From positions 172,736-236,735 of the forward strand of contig DASRHP010000004.1 of assembly GCA_035650475.1 (NCBI GenBank): 64,000 nt of DNA. Reading direction: 5' to 3'. Origin of the DNA: Candidatus Binataceae bacterium. GTDB lineage: Bacteria; Desulfobacterota; Binatia; Binatales; Binataceae. Position numbers and translations under genes: made by a program. Below the pieces are notes generated by a model. The model was not told the origin of the DNA. It worked only from the letters and a program-made list of their open reading frames with translations, and did no database searches. Shown piece by piece: positions 42,176 to 51,106 of this stretch; position 1 is the first letter of the stretch, and each line of letters opens with the position of its first letter.

Positions 42176-44557
42176 ATGAAGGCAGTCGGCGCTCCGGTTC
42201 CGGGGCTGCAAAGCCGCAACCTGGTCGCGGGACGCGGCACGTACGTGGCGGATATTCGGCTCGAAGGGATGCTGCATGCGGCCTTCGTGCGCAGCCCGTA
42301 CGCGCACGCGCTCATCAGGCGCGTTGACACGCGCGCGGCCGAGGCCGTCGCGGGTGTGGCCGCCGTGGTGGCGGGAGAGGAGATTCGGCGCAACACCAGG
42401 CCGATTCCTCATCCCTACGACCGCGCGAGTATCGGCGCGCGCAGCTTCGATTGTTACGCGCTGTGCACCGAGCGCGTGCGCTTCGTCGGCGAAGCGGTCG
42501 CGGTGGTCGTTGCCGAGGACAAGTACACGGCGCGCAAGGCTGCCGACCTGGTCGAGGTCGATTACGAGGAACTGCCGGTCGTCGCCGACCCGGAGGAGGG
42601 GATGAAGCCGGACGCGCCGCGGCTGGAGCCGTCGTGGGACGACAACCTGATGCTCCGGCACACGACGAACGCAGGCGACGTCGAGGGCGCCTTCGCGCGC
42701 GCTGACGGGCGGATCGAGGGATGCCTGCGGACCCAGCGCTACTGCGCGTCGCCGATGGAGCCGCGCGGCTACCTTGCCCGCTACGACGGGTTTCGCGATC
42801 AGCTGACGTTCTGGGCCTCAACCCAGAGCCCGCATCCGCTGCGCACGTTCCTTTCGGTCATCCTTGGCATGCCCGAGTCGAATATTCGCGTGATTCAGCC
42901 CAACGTCGGCGGCGGCTTCGGCTCCAAGATTCCGACCTACCAGGAGGAGCCGGTAGTCGCCTACTTGGCGCGCAAGCTCAGGCGGCCGGTGCGATGGATC
43001 GAGGAGCGCGGCGAGAACCTGATGGTCGGCGGCCACGCCCGCGAGCAGCGCGTCTATTACGAAGCCGCATACCGCAAGGACGGCACGGTCACCGGGCTCA
43101 AGGTGCGAATTGTCGCCGACGTCGGCGCGCCGGCGGCGCTCGCCGGATGGGAGATGTCGCTGGTCACGACGTTTTGCATCCCGACCGTGTACAGGATTCC
43201 CAACTGCCACATCGAGCTGTTCCCGGTCGCGACCAACAAATGCCCGTGGAATGCCTATCGCGGCTACGGCAAGGAAACGGCTTCGTTCCTGATGGACCGC
43301 GTGATGGACGGCGTCGCGCGCGCCACCGGACTGGATCGCTCCGAGGTGCGGTTTCGCAATTTCATCCAGCCGCACGAATTTCCTTACCGCCAGGTCAGCG
43401 GGGTGATTCTCGACAGCGGCAATTATCCGCAGGCGCTCAGGCGCGTGCTCGAGATGATCGGCTACGAGCAGTTTCCCGCGCTCCAGGAGCGGGCCCGCCG
43501 CGAGGGCCGTTACATCGGGCTGGGAATCGGGCAGGAACTGATCGCCGAGGGCTGCGCGCTGCCGACCTCGATGATGGTCTCCGGCTACGACGGCGCGACG
43601 GTACGTATCAATCCGTCCGGCCAGGTCACCGTGCTTACCGGCGTGACCTCGCCCGGCAGCGGCAACGAAACCGGAATTGCGCAGGTGGCGGCCGACGCGC
43701 TTGGCATCGACGTAAGCAACGTGCGTGTGGTCCAGGGCGACACCGAAACCTGCCCCTGGGGACTTGGCAATTACAGCTCGCGCAGCCTCATCATGGGCGG
43801 TTCGGCGGCGCACGTCGCGGCGCTCGAATTGCGCGAGAAGATCCTGCGGGTGGCGGGTCGGATGCTCGAGGTTCTACCGGGCGATCTGGAAATCGGCGGC
43901 GGCCGAATCTATCCGCACGGAGCGCCTGAGCGGTTCATCACCTTCAACGAAGTCGTGCGCACTATCTACTACGAGCCCTTCGGCCCTCACGCCAAGGAGG
44001 TCGAGCCCGGCCTCGAAAGCACGCGCTACTTCCGCCATCCCAACATCTACCATCCGGGCGACCCCGAGGGCCGCTTCAGCGCTTACCCGTCATGGCCGAA
44101 CGCGGCGGTGGCGTGCATCGTGGAGGTCGATCCGGAGACCGGCGTGCTCAAGGTGCTCCGCTGCTGCATGGTGCATGACAGCGGCACCGTGATAAATCCG
44201 CTGCTCGCTGAAGGCAACGTTCACGGCGGCGTGGCCCAGGGCCTCGGCGGCGCCCTCTACGAGCATCTGGTTTACGACGAAAACGGCCAGTTCAAGACCG
44301 CCACCTTCATGGACTACACGCTGCCCACCGCGGTCGAGGTGCCGCCGTTCGAGTTCGAACACCAGGAGACGCGCTCGCCGTTTACGCCGCTCGGCCACAA
44401 GGGGGTGGGCGAGTCGGGCGTGGCGGGGATCCTCGGCGCCGTATGCGGCGCAGTGGAGAACGCGCTGCCCCATCTCAACTTGCGTTTGCAGGAGATGCCG
44501 CTCAAGCCGCTGCAACTGTGGCAGGCGATTCGCGACGCCGAGGCGGCGGCCCGGTGA
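42176..44557 (+). CDS. Molybdenum hydroxylase, large (Mo-cytosine-dinucleotide-binding) subunit
   Basis: A 793-residue large subunit of the xanthine dehydrogenase/CO dehydrogenase family. Conserved segments are VGGGFGSKI near 244-252 and KGVGESGVAGIL near the C-terminus with the catalytic Glu. The active-site loop at residues 360-365 reads AYRGYG, not the AYxCSFR of genuine (form I) CO dehydrogenase, so CO is unlikely. Family substrates include aldehydes, N-heterocycles and hydroxybenzoyl-CoA. The FAD and 2Fe-2S subunit genes follow immediately (4 bp and 31 bp gaps), in L-M-S order. Confidence 0.93.
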   Translation: MKAVGAPVPGLQSRNLVAGRGTYVADIRLEGMLHAAFVRSPYAHALIRRVDTRAAEAVAGVAAVVAGEEIRRNTRPIPHPYDRASIGARSFDCYALCTERVRFVGEAVAVVVAEDKYTARKAADLVEVDYEELPVVADPEEGMKPDAPRLEPSWDDNLMLRHTTNAGDVEGAFARADGRIEGCLRTQRYCASPMEPRGYLARYDGFRDQLTFWASTQSPHPLRTFLSVILGMPESNIRVIQPNVGGGFGSKIPTYQEEPVVAYLARKLRRPVRWIEERGENLMVGGHAREQRVYYEAAYRKDGTVTGLKVRIVADVGAPAALAGWEMSLVTTFCIPTVYRIPNCHIELFPVATNKCPWNAYRGYGKETASFLMDRVMDGVARATGLDRSEVRFRNFIQPHEFPYRQVSGVILDSGNYPQALRRVLEMIGYEQFPALQERARREGRYIGLGIGQELIAEGCALPTSMMVSGYDGATVRINPSGQVTVLTGVTSPGSGNETGIAQVAADALGIDVSNVRVVQGDTETCPWGLGNYSSRSLIMGGSAAHVAALELREKILRVAGRMLEVLPGDLEIGGGRIYPHGAPERFITFNEVVRTIYYEPFGPHAKEVEPGLESTRYFRHPNIYHPGDPEGRFSAYPSWPNAAVACIVEVDPETGVLKVLRCCMVHDSGTVINPLLAEGNVHGGVAQGLGGALYEHLVYDENGQFKTATFMDYTLPTAVEVPPFEFEHQETRSPFTPLGHKGVGESGVAGILGAVCGAVENALPHLNLRLQEMPLKPLQLWQAIRDAEAAAR

Positions 44558-44561
44558 GACG

Positions 44562-45398
44562 ATGATTACCCAAGAGTTCGACTTCCACGCGCCGCGCCGG
44601 CTCGACGAGGTGCTGCGCCTGCTTGCCGACAACGGCGAGGGTGCAAAGCTGCTCGCTGGCGGGATGAGCCTGGTACCGATGATGACGCTGGGGCTGGTGC
44701 AGCCGCGGATGGTTGTCAGTCTCAACCACGTCGCCGGCCTAGCCTACGTCAGGGAGGATGCCGGAGCGCTGGTTATCGGCGCCGGGACGACGCACGCCGA
44801 GGTCGCGCGCGATCCGTTGATCGCGCGCCATTGTCCGCTCTTGGCCGACGCCGCGCGCCATATCGGCGACGTCCAGGTGCGCAATCGCGGGACGATCGGT
44901 GGCAGCCTCGCGCACGCCGATCCCGCCGCCGACTATCTGCCGGTGATGGCGGTTGTCGGAGCTCGGATGATCGTTCGCGGCGTGAAGGACCGCCGCGAAA
45001 TTCCCGCCGACGCATTCTTTACCGGCCTGATGCAGACCGCGGTCGGGCCGCAGGAAATGTTGGTGGAAATCGCGGTTCCCAAGACGCAGGCGCGCGGCGC
45101 GTATCGGCGGCTGCATCGGATCGAGGGCAACTTCGCGATCGTGAATGCTGCGGCGATGGTCGAGGGCGCGGGCGGCGCGGCGCGCGTCGCGATCGGCGGC
45201 GTCGGACACGCGCCGGTTGTGCTCGACGTGAGCGCCCAGATGCGCGGCGGCGCGAGCAACGACGCGCTCAACGCGATCGCCGGCCGGGTTTACGAAGCCA
45301 CGGCCGGCGCGCCGGAGGATCTCAACGCGACCGCTGAGTACCGGCGCCGGATGGCGTCGGTTTACGCGCGGCGCGCTCTCGCGGCGGCAGCGGTCTGA
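44562..45398 (+). CDS. Molybdenum hydroxylase, FAD-binding medium subunit
   Basis: A 278-residue CoxM-like subunit. The N-terminal FAD-binding domain has AGGMSLVPMM near residues 31-40 and VRNRGTIGGSLAHADPAADYLPVM near 105-128, the conserved pyrophosphate and isoalloxazine regions. Its C-terminal domain (about 180-270) is of the CO-dehydrogenase flavoprotein type. It accepts electrons from the iron-sulfur subunit and passes them to an outside acceptor. The gene starts 4 bp after the large subunit's stop. Confidence 0.94.
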   Translation: MITQEFDFHAPRRLDEVLRLLADNGEGAKLLAGGMSLVPMMTLGLVQPRMVVSLNHVAGLAYVREDAGALVIGAGTTHAEVARDPLIARHCPLLADAARHIGDVQVRNRGTIGGSLAHADPAADYLPVMAVVGARMIVRGVKDRREIPADAFFTGLMQTAVGPQEMLVEIAVPKTQARGAYRRLHRIEGNFAIVNAAAMVEGAGGAARVAIGGVGHAPVVLDVSAQMRGGASNDALNAIAGRVYEATAGAPEDLNATAEYRRRMASVYARRALAAAAV

Positions 45399-45429
45399 CA
45401 GTGAACCAAACTGGAACGAGGAAGCGGCG

Positions 45430-45924
45430 GTGAAGACAGCGCTTGAAGTTTCGGTCAACGGCGAACGGCGCCGGCTCGAAGTGGACAACCGCATGGTGCT
45501 GGCGGACATGTTGCGCGACGTGCTCGGGCTGACCGGTACTCACGTCGGCTGCGGCACCGGCAGCTGCGGCGCGTGCACGGTGATGCTCAACGGGCGCACG
45601 GTCAAGTCGTGCTCGGTACTGGCGGCCGACGTTGACGGCGACGCGATAACCACCATCGAAGGGCTCGCCCGCGACGCCGAACATCTCCATCCGGTGCAGG
45701 AATCCTTCGTCCGCAATCACGGCTTGCAGTGCGGTTACTGTACGCCGGGGATGGTGATGTCGGCGCTGCAACTGCTCAAAGACAACCCGGACCCGGACGA
45801 GGCCGCGATCCGCCACGGGATCGCCGGCAATCTCTGCCGCTGCACCGGCTATCACTTTATCGTGCGCGCGATCCGCGAGGCCGCGGTATCGCAGCGAGCG
45901 CAGCCTGCCAAAGCCGACGGCTGA
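45430..45924 (+). CDS. Molybdenum hydroxylase, 2Fe-2S small subunit
   Basis: A 164-residue CoxS-type subunit with two [2Fe-2S] clusters. The plant-type ferredoxin motif is at GCGTGSCGACTVMLNG near residues 38-53 plus Cys60 region, and the helical-domain cysteines are in QCGYCTPGMV and NLCRCTGYH. Sizes and motif order match the family. The GTG start at 45430 follows GAGGAAGCGG. It carries electrons from the Mo centre to FAD. Confidence 0.95.
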   Translation: MKTALEVSVNGERRRLEVDNRMVLADMLRDVLGLTGTHVGCGTGSCGACTVMLNGRTVKSCSVLAADVDGDAITTIEGLARDAEHLHPVQESFVRNHGLQCGYCTPGMVMSALQLLKDNPDPDEAAIRHGIAGNLCRCTGYHFIVRAIREAAVSQRAQPAKADG

Positions 45925-45964
45925 AAAGTAGCACACCACCCTGACTGCCAGAAGCGGAGGACAT

Positions 45965-46435
45965 ATGCCGAGGACTACGAAGCGGGCTGGTCGCGGGCGC
46001 ATTAGAATGCGCAGGCCTGGGGCACGTCGCGGCGCGATGGCGGCGCAAACGAGGCGAACGATCGACCCCGGATGGGGATGGGACGACCGCCTGCCGCTTG
46101 CCCAGGCCAAGCAGGTCGGTGATACGATTTACGTCTCGGGACAAATCGCCTACGACGCCGGCGGCAAACTGGTCGGCGAAGGCGACATGAAAGCGCAGAC
46201 CCGTCAGGCCTTCGAAAACATCAGGGCCATCCTCGATAGCGCGGGCAGCGGCCTGAAAGATATCGTCAAGATCAACACCTACATCACCGACCGCTCGAAA
46301 TTCATGGACATGATCGCGGCCCGTTCCGAGGTATTCGGCAACGATCCGCCCGCCAGCACGGCCGTGGTTGTTCAGGCGCTGGCGTTTCCGGAGCTGCTGG
46401 TTGAAATCGAAGCGATCGCAGTCAAGCGCGCATAG
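45965..46435 (+). CDS. Rid-family (YjgF/YER057c) protein without the RidA arginine
   Basis: A 156-residue Rid-family protein with a basic N-terminal extension (about residues 1-30). The conserved body is QVGDTIYVSGQIAYD near 50-64 and ELLVEIEAIAV near the C-terminus. Genuine RidA has an arginine (Arg105 in the E. coli enzyme, in PARSCV) for imine deamination; here that place is Ser131 (PPAST), so deaminase activity is doubtful. Rid paralogues lacking it occur in catabolic operons. GGAGG precedes the ATG at 45965; a later in-frame ATG at 46037 is possible. Confidence 0.85.
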   Translation: MPRTTKRAGRGRIRMRRPGARRGAMAAQTRRTIDPGWGWDDRLPLAQAKQVGDTIYVSGQIAYDAGGKLVGEGDMKAQTRQAFENIRAILDSAGSGLKDIVKINTYITDRSKFMDMIAARSEVFGNDPPASTAVVVQALAFPELLVEIEAIAVKRA

Positions 46436-46452
46436 CGCCGCAAGGACATCAC

Positions 46453-47610
46453 ATGCTGCTCGAGCTGAACCCGGAACAGCAGCGCGTCGTTTCAGTGGCA
46501 AGCGAGCTGGCGAGCGAGTTTGCCTCGCGCGCGGAACAGCATGATCGCGAGGGCAGCTTTCCCTTCGAGAACGTCGCGCGGCTCAAGGAAGCCGGTTATA
46601 CGGCGCTGACCACGCCGAGAGAGTACGGTGGATGGGGCGCGTCGCCGCTGACCTTCGTCCTCGCGCAGGAGCGGCTCGTGCAGGGATGCTGCGCCACCGC
46701 GTTCGCGATCAATATGCATTGCAACACGGTGCGGTTCTATACGCCGTTCATGACTTCCGCGCAGAAGGATCTCTACCTGGGCAATGTCGGCCGCAAGCGT
46801 ATGCTGATGAACGGATTCTACACCGAGGGCGGCGGCGCACGGTCGATCCTGTCGCCCAGCACCAGGGCACGGAAGGTGGCCGGCGGATATATACTTAACG
46901 GACAGAAAGTATTCTGCACTCTTGCGCCCGTGGTTGACTATTTCGGGATCAGCACCTCACTCGAGGGCTATTCGGGCGCGGCTTCCGGCGGATGCGTGTT
47001 CCTCCTGCCGCGCGACACACCTGGCCTCGAAGTGATCGAGAACTGGGACGCGATGGGAATGCGGGCGACCGGGAGCCATACGATCATGATTCGCGATGTC
47101 TTCGCGACATCGGATCAATTGATCGGCGAGGAGGGACACTTCTTCGAAGAATTCGTCCGGGTGGCGCACTGGTATTGCCTGTCGTTCTCGGCGATCTACC
47201 TCGGCATCGGGCAGGCCGCCTACAACTACGTCCTGGAGTACGCGCGCACACGCAAGTTGCAGAAAAGCGGCGCGCTGGTCGGCATTCTGCCGGCCACCCG
47301 TTTCGCGCTGGGCGAGATGTACAATCGGCTCGACGCCTGCCGCACGCTCATCTACACGCTGGCGCGCGAGATGGCTGACGGACCGGTCTACGGTGAGCGC
47401 CAGGTGATGATGATCGAGATGCTGCGCACCTTCGTCGCCGAAAACATGCTCGAGGTTGCCAACCTGGCGACGCGGATCGCTGGCGGTCAGGGCTATCTCA
47501 AGGGAAATCCGCTCGAACGCTACTTCCGCGACATCCGCTCGGCCCCGCTGCACACGCTCAAGCGCGACGAGGTGCTCGAAATGATCGCCGCCGCCGAACT
47601 AGGCTTCTGA
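46453..47610 (+). CDS. Acyl-CoA dehydrogenase-family flavoprotein
   Basis: A 385-residue ACAD-fold protein. N-terminal helices, the middle beta domain with DAMGMRATGSHTIMIRDVF near 198-216 and the C-terminal helical domain are all recognisable. The C-terminal catalytic-Glu/GGxGY area reads ATRIAGGQGYLKGNPLERYFRDIR, typical of DszC/SfnB-like or true dehydrogenases, without an ITEG segment. It may be a monooxygenase or desaturase acting after the Mo hydroxylase. It is 17 bp after the Rid gene. Confidence 0.87.
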   Translation: MLLELNPEQQRVVSVASELASEFASRAEQHDREGSFPFENVARLKEAGYTALTTPREYGGWGASPLTFVLAQERLVQGCCATAFAINMHCNTVRFYTPFMTSAQKDLYLGNVGRKRMLMNGFYTEGGGARSILSPSTRARKVAGGYILNGQKVFCTLAPVVDYFGISTSLEGYSGAASGGCVFLLPRDTPGLEVIENWDAMGMRATGSHTIMIRDVFATSDQLIGEEGHFFEEFVRVAHWYCLSFSAIYLGIGQAAYNYVLEYARTRKLQKSGALVGILPATRFALGEMYNRLDACRTLIYTLAREMADGPVYGERQVMMIEMLRTFVAENMLEVANLATRIAGGQGYLKGNPLERYFRDIRSAPLHTLKRDEVLEMIAAAELGF

Positions 47611-47639
47611 GGCTAAGCCGCGCGCGGCGCGGCGGCCGA

Positions 47640-48230
47640 CTAGGACGCCTGCTTTTGCTCGTGCGCGCGCGCCAGCGGGCGCCGTTCGCCGTCCGGCGCG
47701 GCGCCGTTGCGCTCCTTGTGTGCGCCGTCGGACTGCATCGCGCAGTAGCCTTCGAAGGCCGCTCCCTCATGCACGATAAGCTTGGGGGTGGTCAGATTGC
47801 CGGAGACCTTGGCCGAGGCATGAATTTCGAGGCGCTGGCTCGCCACGATCTCGCCGCTCACGGTGCCAGCCACGACGATGGAGGATGCCTTTATCTTGGC
47901 CGTCACCACCGCGCTCTCGCCGATAAGCAGGCCGTCGCGGGCGATTATCTCGCCGTCGATCTGGCCGTCGATGCGCGCGGCTTCTTCGAATTCGAGCCTG
48001 CCGCTGATCTTGCATCCCTGATCGAGATAGGCGCGGGCTTCGGAGGACGGTCTGCGCGGTGCCGAGAACGGTTCCGAGGCGGGCGTGGCGGCCAGCTTGG
48101 CAGGCGCGGCGCCGCTTTCGATCAGCGCCTGGACCGGCGCTATCGGCGGGGGCGGCTGATTTTCTGGCATCCGTTCACGACGGACCGCCTCCGGCTCCCG
48201 GGCCATCTGTTCCTTGTTGAAAAGCGCCAT
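47640..48230 (-). CDS. Bactofilin
   Basis: A 196-residue bactofilin. A disordered Pro-rich N-terminus (residues 1-60) precedes the bactofilin right-handed beta-helix core (about 70-160), recognisable by repeats such as ISGRLEFEEAARIDGQIDGEI and SGEIVASQRLEIHASAKVSGNL. Such proteins polymerise without nucleotides and scaffold cell-shape or polar structures. Two adjacent ATG codons sit after GGGAGGGG; 48230 has the better spacing. The gene upstream at 49111 on the same strand is its probable partner. Confidence 0.93.
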   Translation of the reverse strand: MALFNKEQMAREPEAVRRERMPENQPPPPIAPVQALIESGAAPAKLAATPASEPFSAPRRPSSEARAYLDQGCKISGRLEFEEAARIDGQIDGEIIARDGLLIGESAVVTAKIKASSIVVAGTVSGEIVASQRLEIHASAKVSGNLTTPKLIVHEGAAFEGYCAMQSDGAHKERNGAAPDGERRPLARAHEQKQAS

Positions 48231-48274
48231 CATCCCCTCCCTGGCGGGCCGCGAGAGGCCCCCGCTCAAGCCGT

Positions 48275-49111
48275 TTAATTCTCGCTGTCCGAATCCGCAG
48301 CGCGCCGCGGATTTGCGTCTGCATGGTTTATGCGGATGGCATCGAGCGCGTGGGATAGCGCGCGCATCTGCGCTTGTAGCGCGTCGGCCGCCCGAAGCAT
48401 CCGCACCAGCTCGACCAGCCGCGCATGAATCAACTTCGCCCGGCCGAGATATCTCGAAACTTCAAAGAGGTATCCGCCGAAAGCCACCGCTCCCGGGTCG
48501 TCGCCCGAGCGGGTCGGCTTCTCGGTGGGCGACAGCCAGACAAGCGTATTCAGGCGTTGACGGCGCGCTCCGGTCGGGTTCGCGTAGAAGCTTAGCAGCT
48601 CTTGCGCCTGGTCGCGAAAGGCCTTGAGCGGTTCGAGCGCCTTGTCGGCAACCCGGCTGAGCCGCAACACGGACCTGGAGGCGACGGCGAGTTGCCGCAG
48701 GTGCTCCCGGTACTCGCCTGCCGAGCCGAAAAAGGCGGCGGCCGCTTCAACAAGTTGGTCGTGGGATTGAAACTCTGCGATTTCGACCGCTTCCTCGGGT
48801 CCGGCAATCGATGCCGCTTCAGCTTCGATATCGCTGTGCCGTCCGGCGCCAGCGTCGCCGAGATAAATCGTCTCCTCGCCGCACAGGGGCTCGTTGTCAA
48901 CCTCGGTTTCGGATGTCCTGATCGGAGCGATGCGTTGATGCTCGATCGGGGTGCCGAGTGGCTGCGGCCGTCGCGAGGCTTTGTAGACCGGAGGCGTTCC
49001 CCCGCGACCAGTGGAGCCGAACGTCGGCCGCTTGAGAGCTTGCGGGTCGGCCGGCAACGGCTCGGGCGTCGCGAGCAGCTTTTTGCGCAGCTCTTCGAGA
49101 CTCGGGATCAT
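48275..49111 (-). CDS. Hypothetical protein, partner of bactofilin
   Basis: A 278-residue protein, not recognised. The N-terminal half is Pro/Glu-rich and probably disordered; the C-terminal half (about 120-270) is a long helical, probably coiled-coil domain (EYREHLRQLAVASRSVLRLSRVADKALEPLKAF ... IHARLVELVRMLRAADALQAQM). It lies 44 bp upstream of the bactofilin gene and is co-directional, so it may be an adaptor or localisation factor for it. ATG at 49111 with AGGTGA; an upstream GTG at 49117 is possible. Confidence 0.72.
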   Translation of the reverse strand: MIPSLEELRKKLLATPEPLPADPQALKRPTFGSTGRGGTPPVYKASRRPQPLGTPIEHQRIAPIRTSETEVDNEPLCGEETIYLGDAGAGRHSDIEAEAASIAGPEEAVEIAEFQSHDQLVEAAAAFFGSAGEYREHLRQLAVASRSVLRLSRVADKALEPLKAFRDQAQELLSFYANPTGARRQRLNTLVWLSPTEKPTRSGDDPGAVAFGGYLFEVSRYLGRAKLIHARLVELVRMLRAADALQAQMRALSHALDAIRINHADANPRRAADSDSEN

Positions 49112-49378
49112 AGTCACCTAAGCCCGTGCGACGGCGTTGACCGGCGCGGTGGCGCACGCAATGCGGCCTGACTTCCCCCCTGACGGCTGCGGGGGCCAGA
49201 GGCATAGCGCGTGCCAGTCGTGCCCTTAGCCGTGGCGGACTAATCTGCTCCCACACTCGCGCGCGATGGCGCCCGCGCAACCGTGACGTTGCCGGCGCGC
49301 AACGGGAGTGGTCCCCGCCGGCGCTTTTCAAATCGGGTCTAAAATGAAAATCTTTCGCGCGCCAGGAGTGCGACGCCT

Positions 49379-49801
49379 ATGGCCACCGTGAAACTTATCG
49401 AGTATGCCGAAGCCGGCCCGGACGTGCGGGCGGTCTATGATGACATCATGGCCACCCGCAAGACCGACCGGGTCAACAACTTCTGGAAGGCCCTCGCCAA
49501 CCATCCGCCGACGCTCAGACGCACCTGGGAGAGCGTCAAGGAGGTGATGGCGCCGGGCGCGCTCACGCCGCTGGTCAAGGAGATGATCTATCTCGCGGTC
49601 AGCGCGACCAACGGATGCGAGTACTGCATCCGCTCGCATACCGCGGGCGCGCGCAAGGCCGGGATGACCGACGCGATGCTCGGCGAGTTGATGGCAGTGG
49701 TCGGGATGGCGAACGAGACCAACGCGCTCGCCGCCGGCTACCAGGTCGAGGTCGATGCGCAATTCATGACGGACCAGGGACAACCCACTAAAACCGGGTA
49801 G
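49379..49801 (+). CDS. Carboxymuconolactone decarboxylase/AhpD-family protein
   Basis: A 140-residue CMD-fold protein. The redox-active motif is ATNGCEYCIRSHTAGARKAG, with Cys80, Cys83 and His87 (CxxC-x3-H), which is the AhpD-type thiol-peroxidase motif rather than a decarboxylase. It likely reduces peroxides or assists a flavoprotein. It stands just 13 bp ahead of the acyl-CoA dehydrogenase gene and is probably cotranscribed with the module that follows. Confidence 0.9.
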   Translation: MATVKLIEYAEAGPDVRAVYDDIMATRKTDRVNNFWKALANHPPTLRRTWESVKEVMAPGALTPLVKEMIYLAVSATNGCEYCIRSHTAGARKAGMTDAMLGELMAVVGMANETNALAAGYQVEVDAQFMTDQGQPTKTG

Positions 49802-49814
49802 AGGAGTAACTCCA

Positions 49815-51086
49815 GTGGACTTCACTATTCCTGCGGAAATCAGCGCCTATCTCGCCGAGCTGGACGAATTCATCGAGCGCGAGATCAAACCGCTCGAACG
49901 CCAGGACGACAACATCCGCTTCTTCGACCACCGCCGCGAATGGGCGCGCACCGATTTCGAAAGAGGGGGCCTGCCACGCCGCGAATGGGAGGAACTGCTG
50001 GCCGAGATGCGTCGCCGTGCCGACCGCGCGGGCCACTATCGCTATGCCCTGCCCAAGGAATACGGCGGCAAGGACGGCACCAATCTCGGGATGGCGATCA
50101 TCCGCGAGCATCTCGCTGCCAAGGGTCTCGGCCTGCACAACGATTTGCAGAACGAAAGCTCGATCGTCGGCAACCTGCCGACCGTCTTGATGTTCCGCGA
50201 CTTCGGCACCAAAGAGCAGAAGGACGCATTCATCCCGGGAATCCTCGACGGCACCCTCAGCGTTGCCTTCGGGCTGACAGAGCCCAATCACGGCTCGGAC
50301 GCGACCTGGATGGAGACGCGCGCGGTGCGCGACGGCGACGGATGGCGCATCAACGGCGCGAAGATCTGGAACACGGGGCTGCACGTCGCGACTCACGACT
50401 TCATCTTCGCGCGTACCAGCGGGCGCGACGGCGCCGCCAAGGGCATCACCTGCTTCATCGTCCCGACCAACAGCGAAGGGTTCAAAATCGAGGAGTTCCT
50501 GTGGACGTTCAACATGCCGACCGACCATCCTCGGATCTCGCTCACTGACGTTTACGTTGCGGGCGACGCGATCCTGGGCGATCCGGAGGACGGCCTGCAG
50601 GTCGCACAGCACTTCGTGCATGAGAACCGTATCCGGCAGGCGGCGTCCTCGCTGGGCGCGGCGCAGTTTTGCATCAACGAAGCCGTGAAGTACGCGCTCG
50701 AGCGCAAGCCCTTCGGCCGGCCGCTTGCAACCAACCAGGCGATTCAGTGGCCGCTGGTCGAGTTGCAGACCGAGGCCGAGATGGTGCGCACGCTCATTTA
50801 CAAGACCGCATGGCAGATGGACCAGATGTCGAAGCCGGAAGTAGCGCGGCGGCTATCCGACAAGGTGGCGATGTGCAACTATCGGGCGAACCGGTTGGTG
50901 TGCGAGGCGGCCGACCGCGCGATGCAGGTCCACGGCGGTATCGGCTATTCGCGCCACAAGCCGTTCGAACACATTTACCGGCATCACCGCCGCTACCGCA
51001 TCACCGAGGGCGCCGAAGAGATCCAGATGCGCCGCGTCGCGCAGATCATGTTCGGTTTCGGAAGCAACAGGAAAGCGAGTGAGTAA
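49815..51086 (+). CDS. Acyl-CoA dehydrogenase of the LvaC/ACAD10-11 type module
   Basis: A 423-residue acyl-CoA dehydrogenase-family protein. The FAD-binding and substrate domains are present, as is MQVHGGIGYSRHKPFEHIYRHHRRYRITEGAEEIQMRR near the C-terminus. The length and the direct neighbourhood with a kinase and a DUF6285-like protein match bacterial LvaC and the dehydrogenase half of animal ACAD10/ACAD11, which act on phosphorylated 4-hydroxyacyl-CoA to give an enoyl- or 3-hydroxyacyl-CoA. The GTG start at 49815 follows GGAGTAACTCCA. The chemistry is inferred from context. Confidence 0.88.
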   Translation: MDFTIPAEISAYLAELDEFIEREIKPLERQDDNIRFFDHRREWARTDFERGGLPRREWEELLAEMRRRADRAGHYRYALPKEYGGKDGTNLGMAIIREHLAAKGLGLHNDLQNESSIVGNLPTVLMFRDFGTKEQKDAFIPGILDGTLSVAFGLTEPNHGSDATWMETRAVRDGDGWRINGAKIWNTGLHVATHDFIFARTSGRDGAAKGITCFIVPTNSEGFKIEEFLWTFNMPTDHPRISLTDVYVAGDAILGDPEDGLQVAQHFVHENRIRQAASSLGAAQFCINEAVKYALERKPFGRPLATNQAIQWPLVELQTEAEMVRTLIYKTAWQMDQMSKPEVARRLSDKVAMCNYRANRLVCEAADRAMQVHGGIGYSRHKPFEHIYRHHRRYRITEGAEEIQMRRVAQIMFGFGSNRKASE

Positions 51087-51106
51087 TCGCGGCTGGATGG
51101 CCTGCC

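Noticed and set aside
42176..45924. Aerobic CO dehydrogenase (coxLMS)
   Set aside because: The gene order L-M-S fits, but the large-subunit loop is AYRGYG at residues 360-365, not AYxCSFR, so CO oxidation is not supported.
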